Shown piece by piece: positions 10,663-20,940 of a stretch of DNA of 64,000 bases (positions are counted from its first letter, which is position 1; the number at the start of each line of letters is the position of its first letter). The notes under the pieces were generated by a model. It was not told the origin of the DNA. It did no database searches and saw nothing but the letters and a program-made list of their open reading frames with translations. Made by a program: the position numbers and the translations under genes. The stretch is from Membranipora membranacea (taxonomy: Eukaryota; Bryozoa; Gymnolaemata; Cheilostomatida; Membraniporidae), in the NCBI GenBank assembly GCA_914767715.1, contig OU612065.1, positions 31,124,001 to 31,188,000 on the forward strand. Direction: 5' to 3'.

Positions 10663-12749
10663 GTTGGTTGGTTGGTTTATTTTGCCACAAGTATTAGGTA
10701 TGCTGCAAGATTGAATGTTTATACTGTTACATGAGTAGCGAATACCAAAAAGAAACATAAACAAAATGAGTAAAGTAAAGTCTGACTTCTAGTGGACTAA
10801 AAAATATCTTGCAATATCAAAATCAAGTGTCTGAGGAATGAGTCTTTACCCCAGGCAGTTCTGTATTTAAGGCTGCGATATCTGCCTGAGGGGAGTTTCT
10901 CAAGAAAATTGTTTAAAAAATGTTCGTCATCATGTATTATCTGCAGGGCCAGGTTCTTTGTCTGTTTTGATATGACTGAATCTAGGTCCCCAATATCAAG
11001 ACCTAGTCTGTCGCCTTGCTTAAAAAACTTTCTCAGAGATTTCTTGTCTGGTGAATAAATACTAGTGAACAAAATAGGTAGGCAGTAGGTTAGAATGGAT
11101 ACAATAAAACTTTTAAATAACATGCAGGCTAAAGGCTTTGTACTCTGATAATTAAAGGTTCTGAAGACAAACATTCTCTGATTTGCTTTGGATACAACAT
11201 TATTGACATGATCTTCGAAACGTAATTTGTTATCAAAGAGAACTCCCAAATATTTAACATTGTCACAAAAATCTATTTTTACTCCATTTAATTCGAGAGT
11301 AGGACTGTCAGGTTTATCTCTCTTAGTGGAGAAAAGCATCTCTTGGGTTTTAGAAGGATTAAGTAATAAGTCGAGTTCTTTGCATAGACCAGAGATTCTA
11401 TTGATCTCATTAAAATAATTAGACAAGTCATTATTATCAGAGATGCAACCAACAATACAAGTGTCATCAGCATATTTTAAAATAGTTATATTGCTCTGTT
11501 CTGACCTAAGCCTATTTGTATACACTGAGAATAATAGAGGACTGAGGACAGAACCCTGAGGTGTGTTGGTGGTGATTGATGTTGAGAGAATATCGTTTAC
11601 TATTGTTCTTTGTGTTCTGCCTGTCAGGAAACTCGACACCCAGTTTGTAACTCTGGAGTCTAGATGTTGCAGTTCTGTGAGGAGATTACTGACACTGATG
11701 GTGTTAAATGCAGACGAGAAGTCGAGAAATAGGCATCTTGCATAGTTGGCAGCTTGAAGGTCTATGTAACTAGTTATTGTGGTAATAAGGCATAATACTG
11801 CATCCTGGGTTGATCTTTTAGCTCGGTAGGCAAATTGGTGATTGTCGAGAAGAGTGTTTTTAACTATATAGCTTTTCAGCAGACGTTCCATTGTTTTACA
11901 TAAGCAGCTTGTCAGGGCTATTGGTCGGAAGTGTTTAAGTTGATTTGGCTTGTCAGTTTTTGGCAGTGGTTTGATGATGGCCGATTTCCATATATTAGGA
12001 GTTGTTTGAGAGTCTAGAGAGAAGTTGAATATATCCGTAATTACAGGCGCTAGTTGGTCAGCACAGAGTTTTAATGCTCTTGGTATCAGACCATCAGGTC
12101 AAGCACCCTTTCTAGAGTTGAGGCGCTTGAGTTGTACCCGAACTGATTTTTCATCTATTGTGCAGGGAGGAGCAGTTAGGTTTTTGTAAGCAGGTTGTGG
12201 TGGCTGAGTGTCTTGTTTCTCAAATCTGGCAAAGAAGTTGTTGAGTTCTTCAGGTTGGAAGTTCATATCTGGTTGTGACTTGGAGTTGCTGGTTGGAAGT
12301 CCGCTAATTTTCTTAATGTCGTTCCAAGCGTTTGCAGGATCACTGGCTAAATGTTGTTGGATTTTTAGGGAATATTCTTCTCTGGCTTTTTTATTTTCTT
12401 TTGAGACTTGCTTTTTGAGTTTATGATAGAGTTTTTTATTTCCATTTTTGTGGGCGTCGTGTTTCTCAACTATCATATCCAGAATGCGCTTTGTAATCCA
12501 CGGCTTTTTGTTGGCATATTTTTTAACTTCCTTTGGTGGTATGGTGGTCTGTGCAGAAATTAATGTAGTCAGTTATCGTTTCAGTCCGCTGGTTGATGTT
12601 GTCATTGGCATCTGTGAGATTGTCCCAAAGTGTGGTATCTAAGCATGCTTGAAGATTATCGACATTACTGTCGGAGAATGTTCTGCGAGTTGTAAACGTA
12701 GGTTTTAATTTAGACAAAGGTTTATAGGATGGCACGAGATGCATAATGT
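10663..12749 (-). mobile_element. 5'-truncated LINE with exact insertion borders, unit 1
   Basis: The ends are defined by comparison with the empty site in unit 3 (49348-49351). A 4-bp duplication AATG flanks the element (10659-10662 and 12750-12753). On the minus strand the 3' end is a short (AACC)n tail at 10663-10676, and the 5' end falls inside ORF2 after the endonuclease. No LTR. This is the only retroelement here whose age relative to the array can be set directly. Confidence 0.85.
10797..12746 (-). pseudogene. LINE ORF2 fragment: linker and reverse transcriptase, unit 1
   Basis: The frame starts at the truncated 5' end (12744) with a linker, shifts frame near 12500, and continues through KNGNKKLYHKLKKQVSKENK to a TGA at 12099-12101. 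It then runs in the same frame to 10797. The last open part, 11891-10797 (364 codons), has FLDFSSAFNTI (RT motif A, catalytic D57), TPQGSVLSPLLFSVYTN, YADDTCIVG, YLGVLFDNKLRFEDH and LPSGRYRSLKY. The RT core is therefore complete in this copy, but the ORF is broken and the endonuclease is missing, so it cannot move alone. Compared with unit 2 it lacks 17 bp just before TPQG. Confidence 0.8.
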
Positions 12750-12928
12750 AATGACAAAGTTAATTTATTTGCCTATGGAACAGAGAAAAATTCAAAGCTC
12801 AAAGCGGTGAAGATTAAAGCTAAAACAGCAGAAGACAACTACCGATACCATACCGAGAAATACAAGGCCACCTAAAAAACAAAAAAAGCAAGAACCAGTG
12901 CCCACGTGACAAGGCTATATCACAGGAT

Positions 12929-14678
12929 ATTGAATATATCTGAAGACTGCCTACCAGTCAAACTGATATGGGACCATTTGCCTTGTATTTTTTGGACGAT
13001 GTTCTCAGGCTACCGCTATATTTATTTCTCTACTAATTTATAATCAATTGTAGAAATTTACATTTGGAAAAAAAATTGACAGTGAACAGGTTCCCATCTC
13101 AGTCAGTCAGTCTTAATGGTCAGCTCAGTAAGCAGCGCCTTCATCACTGAACCGTGGGATCTTTGTGGAAAATAGCCAAAACTCAGAGCGAAGGCATATC
13201 AAATTAATCGGTGTTGGAGTAGGGCACCTGCCCTCTAATATGAAAGTGACAGAGGTCTTGGGATGTTAATCCAGCTGCAAACTGCTGACTACTGGGCTCA
13301 GTTGATACCCCAGGGGTGAACTGACATACCTGCAAATTTAGAGAAGCATGACGCTAAATATGACGGCCTCGTCCCTAAGCACCTTTATTTCTAAGTCTTT
13401 GGACCGAGACAGTTTTGATACGCCGAAATCTCAATATAGTGCTAGCTACAAAACAAAGAAAGATTGGTCATCAATTTGATATTTGATTTGATATTCTGGT
13501 TCAAAGCTAATTCACTGAAGCTCTTCCTAACGTCTTTTTGCTCTGAAATGGGTCAGCCAGTTGTCCCTCGGCCAGAGTCAGTGGTAAAGTGTTAATATAT
13601 ATGAGTTATCTTGTCTTAAGTCAAGAGCGGCAAACTCCTGCAAAACACAAGTTACTTATCATTAAACTCTCCTTTCAAAACCTAATTTTTCGAATTGAAA
13701 TTATATTTCAACTTCTATGTAACCACTGCTCGTCAATAACAAGTCACCAACTTGATATGTGAACCTTTGTTGAACACCGATGATGGTTTAATTGGATAAA
13801 CTGTTGAGTGGAGTACATATAGTCATGAGGCTCTTGATTGATTTGTGGTGCATTGTACTCTCCAGTTCAGTGGTCCCTTGGCTCTTAGTTCTAGCTGTCT
13901 CTCTTAAGGTTATGATACCAAAGATGGTTTTTCCTCTAGTGCGCAATGCCACAGGATCCAGAAAATGCCCCTAATGGGTGCTTCAGAGGCTTCTTGTAAA
14001 CATTATGCAGTTGAAAGTCTGATATAAATCATAGCGCAACTTCAAGACATGAGGTCATGCTGAAACCAATATTTTCAGAATCAGTGTTCGATTAGCTTTC
14101 CAAAGATATATAAATTGTCCAAATCGGTTAACGCTGGTATCATAACCTTATGTCTCTCTCTGTCTTGTCTAGTCTCCCTTGTGGTCCTTGCGCATCTCCT
14201 GTGCGCAGCCTGCAACCCTCCCTTCCTCTCTACTGCAGGTAGTCCCTATATATAGCTCCTTAACCTTGGTCCCTATATTTCGGACTACACTACAGTGGGT
14301 GCCTCCAAACACATATTTCTCTAGATCATTCACAACTACTGAACTAGAATACGTAGTGTTTATAGATTCAATCAGGTATATTGAGTGAAAACAGTTTTGT
14401 TTTTGTATACCCACGCTGTTTGATTTTAAAAACACAGCAATACAGGAGGTTCAAATTTTCATGACTTTGTGTAATAGATAAATATCAGTCTATAAGCTTG
14501 CTTGGATTAAATATGGATATTCATCCTCATAATACAGAACTATTTGTTCATGTTATATACTTTTATTGGCAACCAAAGTCATCTCATTCGAAATGTTTTG
14601 CACTCAGTGCCAGAAAAAATGTTTTTTGAAAACAAAAAAAGAGAAACAGAAAGGAAATGATATCATCAATGATGTTGG
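12929..14678. other. Non-coding stretch with no recognised gene (unit 1)
   Basis: Short frames only. The region at 14169-14435 is open on both strands (88 and 69 codons) but shows no domain I know, and its codons change freely between copies (for example 50947 in unit 3). Part of 13080-13200 has a vague tRNA-SINE look (ttcagtgatgaaggcgctg on the minus strand), but no convincing box B. Confidence 0.45.
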
Positions 14679-15339
14679 TCAAGTCGATAATATATGGTTG
14701 AAAAGTAAAGTTTTGAATGAACGGAACTTCTCTTTAGATCTCAAATGTAACGTTAAAGAATTGTATGTAGCAGAAACTTTGTATCTTAGATTGTCTGTAT
14801 GATATAAAAGTAAATGTTTATCACGAAAATTGAACTTGGTAGTGTTTTTAAATCCTCTATATATAAACGGAGGTGTTAAAAAATTGTTTATCTTATGCGC
14901 AAAAAAAGTGAAGTGAAATAACAAACAAGCTTAGGAAGAGGTAGGAGTTGTAATGATTGTGTAATGGATTCGGTTGGAATGAGATAATATGGGATGTAAT
15001 GCACATTTGCGATAATGCGTAAACCCCGTTTTTGCAACAAAAATAATCTATTGAGGGCATTATTGCAGGACAAGTTGCCAATGATATGGATACCATATAT
15101 AAGGTGACAATAGATAAACTGGAAGTAAAATGTGCGGGCACTTGCTATATCCAAGAAGTATCTCAAATTTTGAAGTAGGTAAACATTCCGTTGTACCTTT
15201 TTATATACATACTCTAGATGATCCTGCCATGAAAGCGAGTCATTCAACACAAAACCCAGAAGCCTTGTAGTTCTCTGTCTGTTTAGTTTTTCATGCCCTA
15301 TGTACAGTTCCAGGTCATAAAGCAGATCTGTAAACTATA
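14679..15339 (-). pseudogene. Diverged LINE relic, RT C-terminal region, unit 1
   Basis: Minus-strand frame with YIGHEKLNRQRTTRLLGFVLN, then NDSLSWQDHLEYVYKKVQR, LFLLQKRGLRIIANVHY and, after a +1 shift in an A-run at 14900-14906, NLRYKVSATYNSLTLHLRS. This is the post-RT region of a different LINE group from the PSGRY-type elements (family pattern G(V/F)xLDxxLxWxxH ... LLQKRxxR). No catalytic RT motifs remain. 5' truncated at about 15339. Confidence 0.65.
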
Positions 15340-16396
15340 AAGCGGATGTGGTGTAAACTATACACTATCTGCTGATGCCTGATTCCATATCTGGCCACAT
15401 CGAGGCTCCTGGCTCAATTATGACCTTCAGCCTCAAACAAGCCTCGATTGATTGTTATTGTAAGATTTTTTAAAACAAAGCCATGTAATAGTTTCGTTCA
15501 CAAGCTTTGGAACTGGGCAAGCTGCCAGCTATTGCACTCAAACAATCAAACATAACAGAGACAAAACCACCTTCTGAGAAATTCAAGGAACTCAAGAATT
15601 CACTTTAGAGAGCATTTTTTGTCATATACAATACATTGCTGGGTTTTATTAAAGTTTGACTCTAGAGCCATGGTTTCTATTCTCTCTTTAATATAAACCT
15701 TCAGCAAGGTCTGGTTTTGGCTGCTTTTATGCTATGATTACAATCTAAGATTCCTCCTTAGATGGTGTAACACATAATATACACTGAAATCTTATCACAA
15801 CCCCAATTGGCAATCTTTGAAAGCCAAAGCATACCCAAGACCCGCACTCAATAGATGGAGAGATGGTTGCTAACTTGATTGTTATATGTGTGAATTTTTA
15901 TAATTTTTGCTGTTTAGGCCTGTGTGCTTGCTACCAATAGGCTTTACCTCTTATGCTTCTAATATGAAGATGATAAGATCATGCCAAGGTCATGACAGAA
16001 GCCCCTTGATTAATTTCAAATACGGATGCGCAAAGCTTTCAATTGAGATGGAGTTTATTCAGTTGAATGATTAAAATATATTATCATACTGTATACAAAA
16101 TTGATAAGATTAACCAAAATTGTATATTGGAGGTTGTCAGCTTGTCCAGAGAGTTTGAAACAGTTAAGCTGGTGGTTTAACAGGCACATCATCTAAAATT
16201 AAAATTGAGAAACGAAGATAAGTCTTAGAAGTAAGTAATTAAATAAAAGCTTAATAAATGATTTAAGTTTAGGATCCGTTTTTTAACCATTTAAAAAAAA
16301 TCAAAACCAAGGATTATCTGACAAAGAAACAGCGGACCACACATGGCATTATGTTCCATTGTAGACCGACTAGATATGATAATACAATAATACTTA
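15340..16396. other. Non-coding 3' flank of the peptide gene (unit 1)
   Basis: No coding signal. On the minus strand, just past the peptide stop codon, lies a good acceptor (ctgtttctttgtcag, 16318-16332) that could belong to a 3' exon of the peptide gene. No AATAAA on the minus strand was seen within 150 bp. Confidence 0.45.
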
Positions 16397-16941
16397 CTAG
16401 CACTTAGATTTTGGCATGCAGACTCGAGGTTTACAGCTCTGGCAGCAGTGTGTGTTTTTCTTGCCGTACGTCTGAGTGTTGCAGTCCTCATTGCGCACAC
16501 ATTGCTCACCTCCGTGGGTATCATAAGTGTTGCAGTTATTTCTACTGGCGGCTGGGAAACAAGAATATACTTTGAAGCATTGTTATATTGGTATTACTTG
16601 TCTAGTCAGTAGATGGACAACACAAGAGGAAGTTCTTTTAAATTAACTTGCCTTATAATTGAACTTTGTATGTTCTGTGAGCGTTTACAACTTGAGAACT
16701 TGAAGGTTAATCACTTATTGTGGGTCTTTTACTTTAGAAATGATCTTAGGGTTTGACATGAATCCCACATTTGAGACAACAAAATGTTCGAAACATTCTT
16801 TCTTGTTACACAGAAAAATTTAAGAACTAATTGATTATTAAAAGTGAGTATTTAAAATTTCAAGGAGTAACTTATGTTAGACTTACCAACAGCAGCTACC
16901 AACACAAGGCATGCAAATATGAGTGTGATGAATCGAGCCAT
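16397..16941 (-). CDS. Secreted eight-cysteine peptide, intact, two exons (unit 1)
   Basis: Exon 1 is 16941-16887 (55 nt) and exon 2 is 16551-16397 (155 nt with stop), joined in phase 1 across a 335-bp GTAAG/CAG intron. The product is 69 aa. Residues 1-19 are a classic signal peptide (MARF start, core ITLIFACLVLVAAV), then a short AASRNN stretch. The mature part has eight cysteines at 25, 36, 42, 54, 55, 58, 63 and 69, that is C-x10-C-x5-C-x11-CC-x2-C-x4-C-x5-C, and ends in cysteine. It is basic near the C-terminus. The organisation (signal peptide in exon 1, cysteine-rich mature part in exon 2) is typical of antimicrobial and toxin-like peptide genes. The cysteine spacing does not match WAP, macin, big-defensin, mytilin or myticin patterns that I know. 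Function is unknown. The stop TAG overlaps a perfect GTAAGT donor, so an intron may follow or lie over the stop. Copies in units 2 and 3 differ at two residues. Confidence 0.85.
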
Positions 16942-17020
16942 GGTGAAGAAGTTTGAGTCTCTCTTGGTTCTGTAAACTTAGGTAGAAGAATGAATTTATG
17001 ACCTTAATTGAAAAGTAGGG

Positions 17021-17030
17021 AATTTATATA
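17021..17030 (-). promoter_or_regulatory. TATA box of the peptide gene, unit 1
   Basis: TATATAAATT on the minus strand, 80 bp upstream of the ATG. This predicts a start of transcription near 16995 and a 5' leader of about 55 nt. Identical in units 2 and 3. Confidence 0.7.
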
Positions 17031-18430
17031 CTGTGGCAAACAGGATCCTTGGATTGTGTACACTGATAATGGTTAGATAAAGCTTACGTAGACAAAGTGT
17101 CGATGAGTTTCAAATATAGCATCAGATCATTATGTGTCATAAACGCTTAGGCTAGTTACATCCTTTTCTAATTGTATACCAGGATTTAAAGCAGTCATAT
17201 GTAATCATAATAGATAATTGATTTAGAATGTCCCTTTAAAAGATACAGTCTATAGATAAGAAAATTGACAGCTCAGATGCAATTGGTAGTCTCTTCATAT
17301 TAGAATTATACATAAAAAAATAATCATTTATGCTTTGATATCGAATAAAATATTGGCAGCTCTACAAATGGAAGAGATAGATTAGTGAGTTATGGGCATT
17401 TTTGCCGACAAGCTTAATGGCATTCATCGTCATCAAGAATTTTGAATTAAACAAGGAAAAGAAAATTATGTTAAAAAGCGGCAAATAATGAATGAATAGT
17501 GCCTAAAGTCTATAAATGTCTCTATTATTTCCAGCAAATAATAATAACTGCTTGTATTATTAGCGACTTGGAACACAATTTATACACAGTATTATGACCG
17601 GAAAAACTTTTTCTTTTATCGAGTGTAAAATTGTAAATTACTGAAAATTAAAAAACCAAAGTTTTTGTTTACAAAATGAAACTGAAAATTCCTTACTTAT
17701 TATTATTATGAACTATATAACTAGGGTCACAGTGGCTGTGATAGTTTGTGAAGTAGGAATTAAAGGATGTAGGAGTAACAGGTACCAGAAGTTAGACCCA
17801 GTTTAACTCTTCCTACATTGGTTTAACATCAACCGATGAGTTGTTACCATAAACCTATAAATACTTATATATATATATATTAATACTTACATTTATATGT
17901 ACATGGTTGTTACTCTGACAAGACTGCATATATAAAGATGAGTATGAATATGAAGATAATGTGTGAATGGATGATAAATGCACAATTGAAAGATAGCTAG
18001 GTGAGGTAATACTTTTGACAATGCATCAATGTTTATTTGCTCTTACACTATAAGCCTCTGTCTTACCTGTTAACAGTAGATTCTAACTTCTGGTTTTATG
18101 TGAGAAGTGTAGATAACTCAGTTGAGCTAAAATTGAATCAATAGTAAGAAAATTGGAGATCAAGGAGTAAAAGACAGACCTCCTATTTTTTTTTTACTTT
18201 GTTTGTGATTATTGTGATTTGTCAATCAAGGATTTTTTTTTTCAATGCGATAAAAGAGACATGTCCGACAACGTCAGTTTACCTACACTGGCCATATTTT
18301 GATGGAGAGGCTATTCCAAGCTTTTGCAGTTCGGTATTTCATGATTTTGACATTACTGCACTTATTGCTGTGTGTATCACGCACTGGCTCTGTGAGCTGT
18401 GCAGGTATTATGTTTTGATGGAGATATTTT
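17031..18430. other. Non-coding stretch upstream of the peptide gene (unit 1)
   Basis: AT-rich, with a short (TA)n run at about 17866-17881 and no recognised gene. A 96-codon frame at 18199-18489 (+) overlaps the antisense LINE relic and has no domain. This is the intergenic space between the intact gene and the next unit's head-to-head pseudogene. Confidence 0.5.
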
Positions 18431-18955
18431 TTTCTTTAGCACTACACTGCACGCTTGATCTCAAGATCGTCTACAAATATTTAGATTGAAGTTTCTTGCA
18501 GGCGCTTGTTGTAGCTATCAAGCTCAGGGTAGATTATTTTGAGCGCGTACCACTGTAGGCCTTCAAGCTATTGCCTTCATTTATTTGATGCGAAGTTGAA
18601 CCAGGCTAGTGCTGCATATTGTACTGCTGGGAGAATGGTTGATCTGCAGACATGAGGAAGGCTTTACATTCTACATTTACTCCAAGTAGCTTGAATGTGG
18701 TGACATCTCAGGTGATGTTTGGAGCATCTAGTCGTTTCTGAGGCTTCTGAGGTTTTTGATGCTGGATTTGGTTTTGTTTTTGTTGTGGGCGAGATGGTTT
18801 TTGATACTTCAGCTAGACAATGACCTTGAGGAAAGCCTACATCTACAGCTTTAGATGATGATCTAGCACAACTGAAGCTACAAGGTCTGATAAAAAACTG
18901 TTGTTGGTAGTGTCATCTATCACTCCGAGTGCTTCCTATTTTCAAGGTTGCATGG
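18431..18955 (-). pseudogene. Heavily decayed LINE relic at the unit end, unit 1
   Basis: Minus-strand pieces in shifting frames still show VTTFKLLGVNV (RT thumb-like), VQYAALAWFNFAS and LEGLQWYALKIIYPELDSY, the order found after the RT in LINEs (FKLLGV, YAxxxWxxx, LExxQxxALxIIYPEL). Several stops. This is a third LINE type in the unit. Confidence 0.55.
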
Positions 18956-19213
18956 ATGATTGTTTATTAAAAATTATTCAAGGGTATATTTTCTGTCATT
19001 GAATATCTGAATCATTTAATTTTGTTATTTATAGACTTTTTCATTTGATGATACTTCATCTGCCATTTGATCATACTTCACTGCCATCTGCCATCATCAT
19101 TATCTAATTGTCATGAACTGTGACACTATAATGATATTATGAACTTTATATTCTATTCAAGTCCGGTTTCAGGGCAAATGCGGTATGCGTATGGTATAAG
19201 GTTTATCATATCT

Positions 19214-19344
19214 ATTTAGCGCACCCTTGTACAAGGGTGATTTGTGAAGAGCTCACCTCAATTAGCAGCACGGGTAGTGACTGGGATTTGAACCTGTAAC
19301 TCTCAGATTGAGAAACTCGAATCCTAACCACTACGCCACCCTGC
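19214..19344 (-). mobile_element. tRNA-derived SINE, unit 2
   Basis: Box A 19338-19328 and palindrome 19222-19239. Identical to unit 1 over the head. Confidence 0.75.
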
Positions 19345-19463
19345 CACTCTGCCACCCTGCCACCTGTCCACCCTGCCACCCTGCCACCCTGCCACCCTGC
19401 CACCCTGCCACCCTGCCACCCTGCCACCCTGCCACCCTGCCACCCTGCCACCCCTCCACCCTG
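19339..19463. repeat. 8-bp minisatellite, unit 2 (longest copy)
   Basis: Two more 8-bp repeats than unit 1, otherwise the same variant order (cacctgtcca near the SINE end, cccctccacc at the far end). Confidence 0.9.
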
Positions 19464-19601
19464 AAGGATATGTACACCTTTTTCCATCTATCAAATTATA
19501 ATAATTGTTGTTATATTTAGATCTAATTGACACGCAGCCTAAGTTTAAAGAAATCCATTCATTTATCTGAGTAAACAGACAAAGACATCACCTACTTCAC
19601 C

Positions 19602-19948
19602 ATGGCTCGATTCTTCACACTTATTTCTGCATGCCTTGTAATGGAAGCTGGTGGTAAGTATACATAAGATAATCATTCAATTTTTTAAAGCTCATTTAAT
19701 AAATTATCTTAGATTTTTAAAATGATAAGATAATAACTTGTTTTGCATAACCAGAAAGAATATTTCAAAATTGTTCCATTAGTGTCAAGCGCGAATATCA
19801 TTTCAAACAAAGGCAACAATGTATTTTTTTTTTACAGTAGCTACCACTGGTCACAGTAAAAATTGCTGCTGGGATTATGATACCCATTGAGGAGAGCAAT
19901 GTGTGCACTATGAAGACTGCAACCCTCAGACATACGGCAAGAAGAACA
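19602..19948 (+). pseudogene. Cysteine-rich secreted peptide pseudogene, unit 2
   Basis: Exon 1 19602-19653, exon 2 from 19838. Same TGA (19888-19890) and the same truncation after TYGKKN as in unit 1, so the truncation is older than the unit 1/unit 2 duplication. Confidence 0.85.
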
Positions 19949-20940
19949 GAAGAAGAAGTGTATCCTGAATCTCAGTCTGTTTTTACTTTAGATAAAATTT
20001 GCTCAGCCAGTAGATAACAAATTCGGACTATCATGCCAGTTGATATAAATATTACCAATTTATTTGAAATCTTGATCGGTAAACCTTTGATGGTTTCAAC
20101 CATCAACTGATTAAAACTCTGGAAGTCCAGATGCTATGGGTATAAATACCTGTCACTTGTGCATAAAATGTGAATAGCCATGTCACATGTCATTTAACAA
20201 TCACGTCCACTTCTGGTTGTAAAGTAACGGTATGCTGACTGCAATGGCTATCTTCAGAAAATTCAGGATTTCCACCTGAGAAATTTGTGACAAATGACGA
20301 CAATTCTGATGAAAAACCCCGATCAGACTACAACGAAGTCACTATCAATCAACATGTTATTGCATTCATAGCCAGAGTTAAACATTATACAAGCCTGTAT
20401 TTTTATAAAAAAATATGGGGGAGGGTTGCAGTATAATCAATCATAGTTACCCACTGTGATACACTTTGGTAAGCTTCTGTAATTATTTCTAATGGCCATC
20501 AAGAGAACTTGAAGGATAAAGAGCATTTCAAGGCATCACGTCTCCAGGGGATAGTCAGCAAAAGGAAAATTCCAATTGGACAGATGATACTAATCACCTT
20601 TTCTCAGACCTCATCAAAGGCAAATATGCCAATCTTGTGGTAAGGTTCGGTGCTGGCCACAAACACCGGAGACGATATCGTCAGGGATTGTCCTCAAGAA
20701 AATGTCTCCCAAATTCAATAGTTTACATATTACTGTAGAATTATTCTAAAGTGACACCTGCCCATTATGCCAGTCATCATTTAAAATATATATTCTGAGA
20801 GTAATGACCAAAGAGCTTTGAAATTTGTAGCTGTGTTATGATAACATAGACAGTGGCATGCGTGTACCTTTAGTTCCCTAAGTTTCTTTCACACATAGCA
20901 AATCTTGCTGAGAGCGCGGGACCACCTGAAGCTGAAAGTG
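19949..20940. other. Non-coding stretch, no gene recognised (unit 2)
   Basis: Counterpart of 941-1932 with scattered single-base changes (for example g for t at 20645). Nothing further seen. Confidence 0.5.

Larger units (their letters stand above)
10375..12928. repeat. Outer foldback arms split by a LINE, unit 1
   Basis: Left arm 10375-10466 and right arm 12837-12928 are inverted copies. Both contain agccttgtcacgtgg, an A/T-run, ggccttgtatttctcggtat and ggtagttg. In unit 3 the same arms are only about 280 bp apart (49065-49155 and 49434-49524). The element is therefore a compact foldback that was opened by the LINE insertion at 10663-12749. Confidence 0.75.
1..18992. repeat. Tandem array unit 1 (type A, 18,992 bp)
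   Basis: The sequence at position 1 (ctgtcattgaatatctgaat) recurs at 18993, 38024 and 55587, and the sequence after each recurrence stays alignable over kilobases. The window begins by chance at this register, so the true duplication breakpoint is not shown. Type A is defined by the 7.1 kb block at about 3071-10180 and by the LINE at 10663-12749. Differences from unit 2 are scattered single bases and small indels, so this is a real near-identical copy and not a literal repeat of the same reads. Confidence 0.95.

Noticed and set aside
10797-11891. Active reverse transcriptase gene of 364 codons
   Set aside because: It is the 3' part of a LINE ORF2 with a TGA and a frameshift upstream and no endonuclease. 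The second copy is more broken.
13080-13200. Second tRNA-like SINE
   Set aside because: The minus strand has ttcagtgatgaaggcgctg, similar to a box A region, but no box B at the right distance.
14169-14435. 88-codon minus-strand ORF conserved in three units
   Set aside because: Conserved only because the units are recent copies. Its antisense is equally open and there is no domain or signal peptide.
16291-16524. 77-codon minus-strand ORF over the peptide exon 2
   Set aside because: It reads exon 2 in the wrong frame. The spliced frame with signal peptide and eight cysteines has splice and paralogue support.
18199-18489. 96-codon plus-strand ORF
   Set aside because: No motif, overlaps the antisense LINE relic, and is shortened and altered in unit 3 (starts at 54814). 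Likely chance.
19212-19533. Open frames of 69-101 codons made of GWQGGRVA or HPATLPPC repeats on both strands (also at 220-525, 38244-38549, 55807-56016)
   Set aside because: They are only translations of the 8-bp minisatellite and the SINE. The repeat is open in several frames on both strands because of its composition, and the frames have no independent support.
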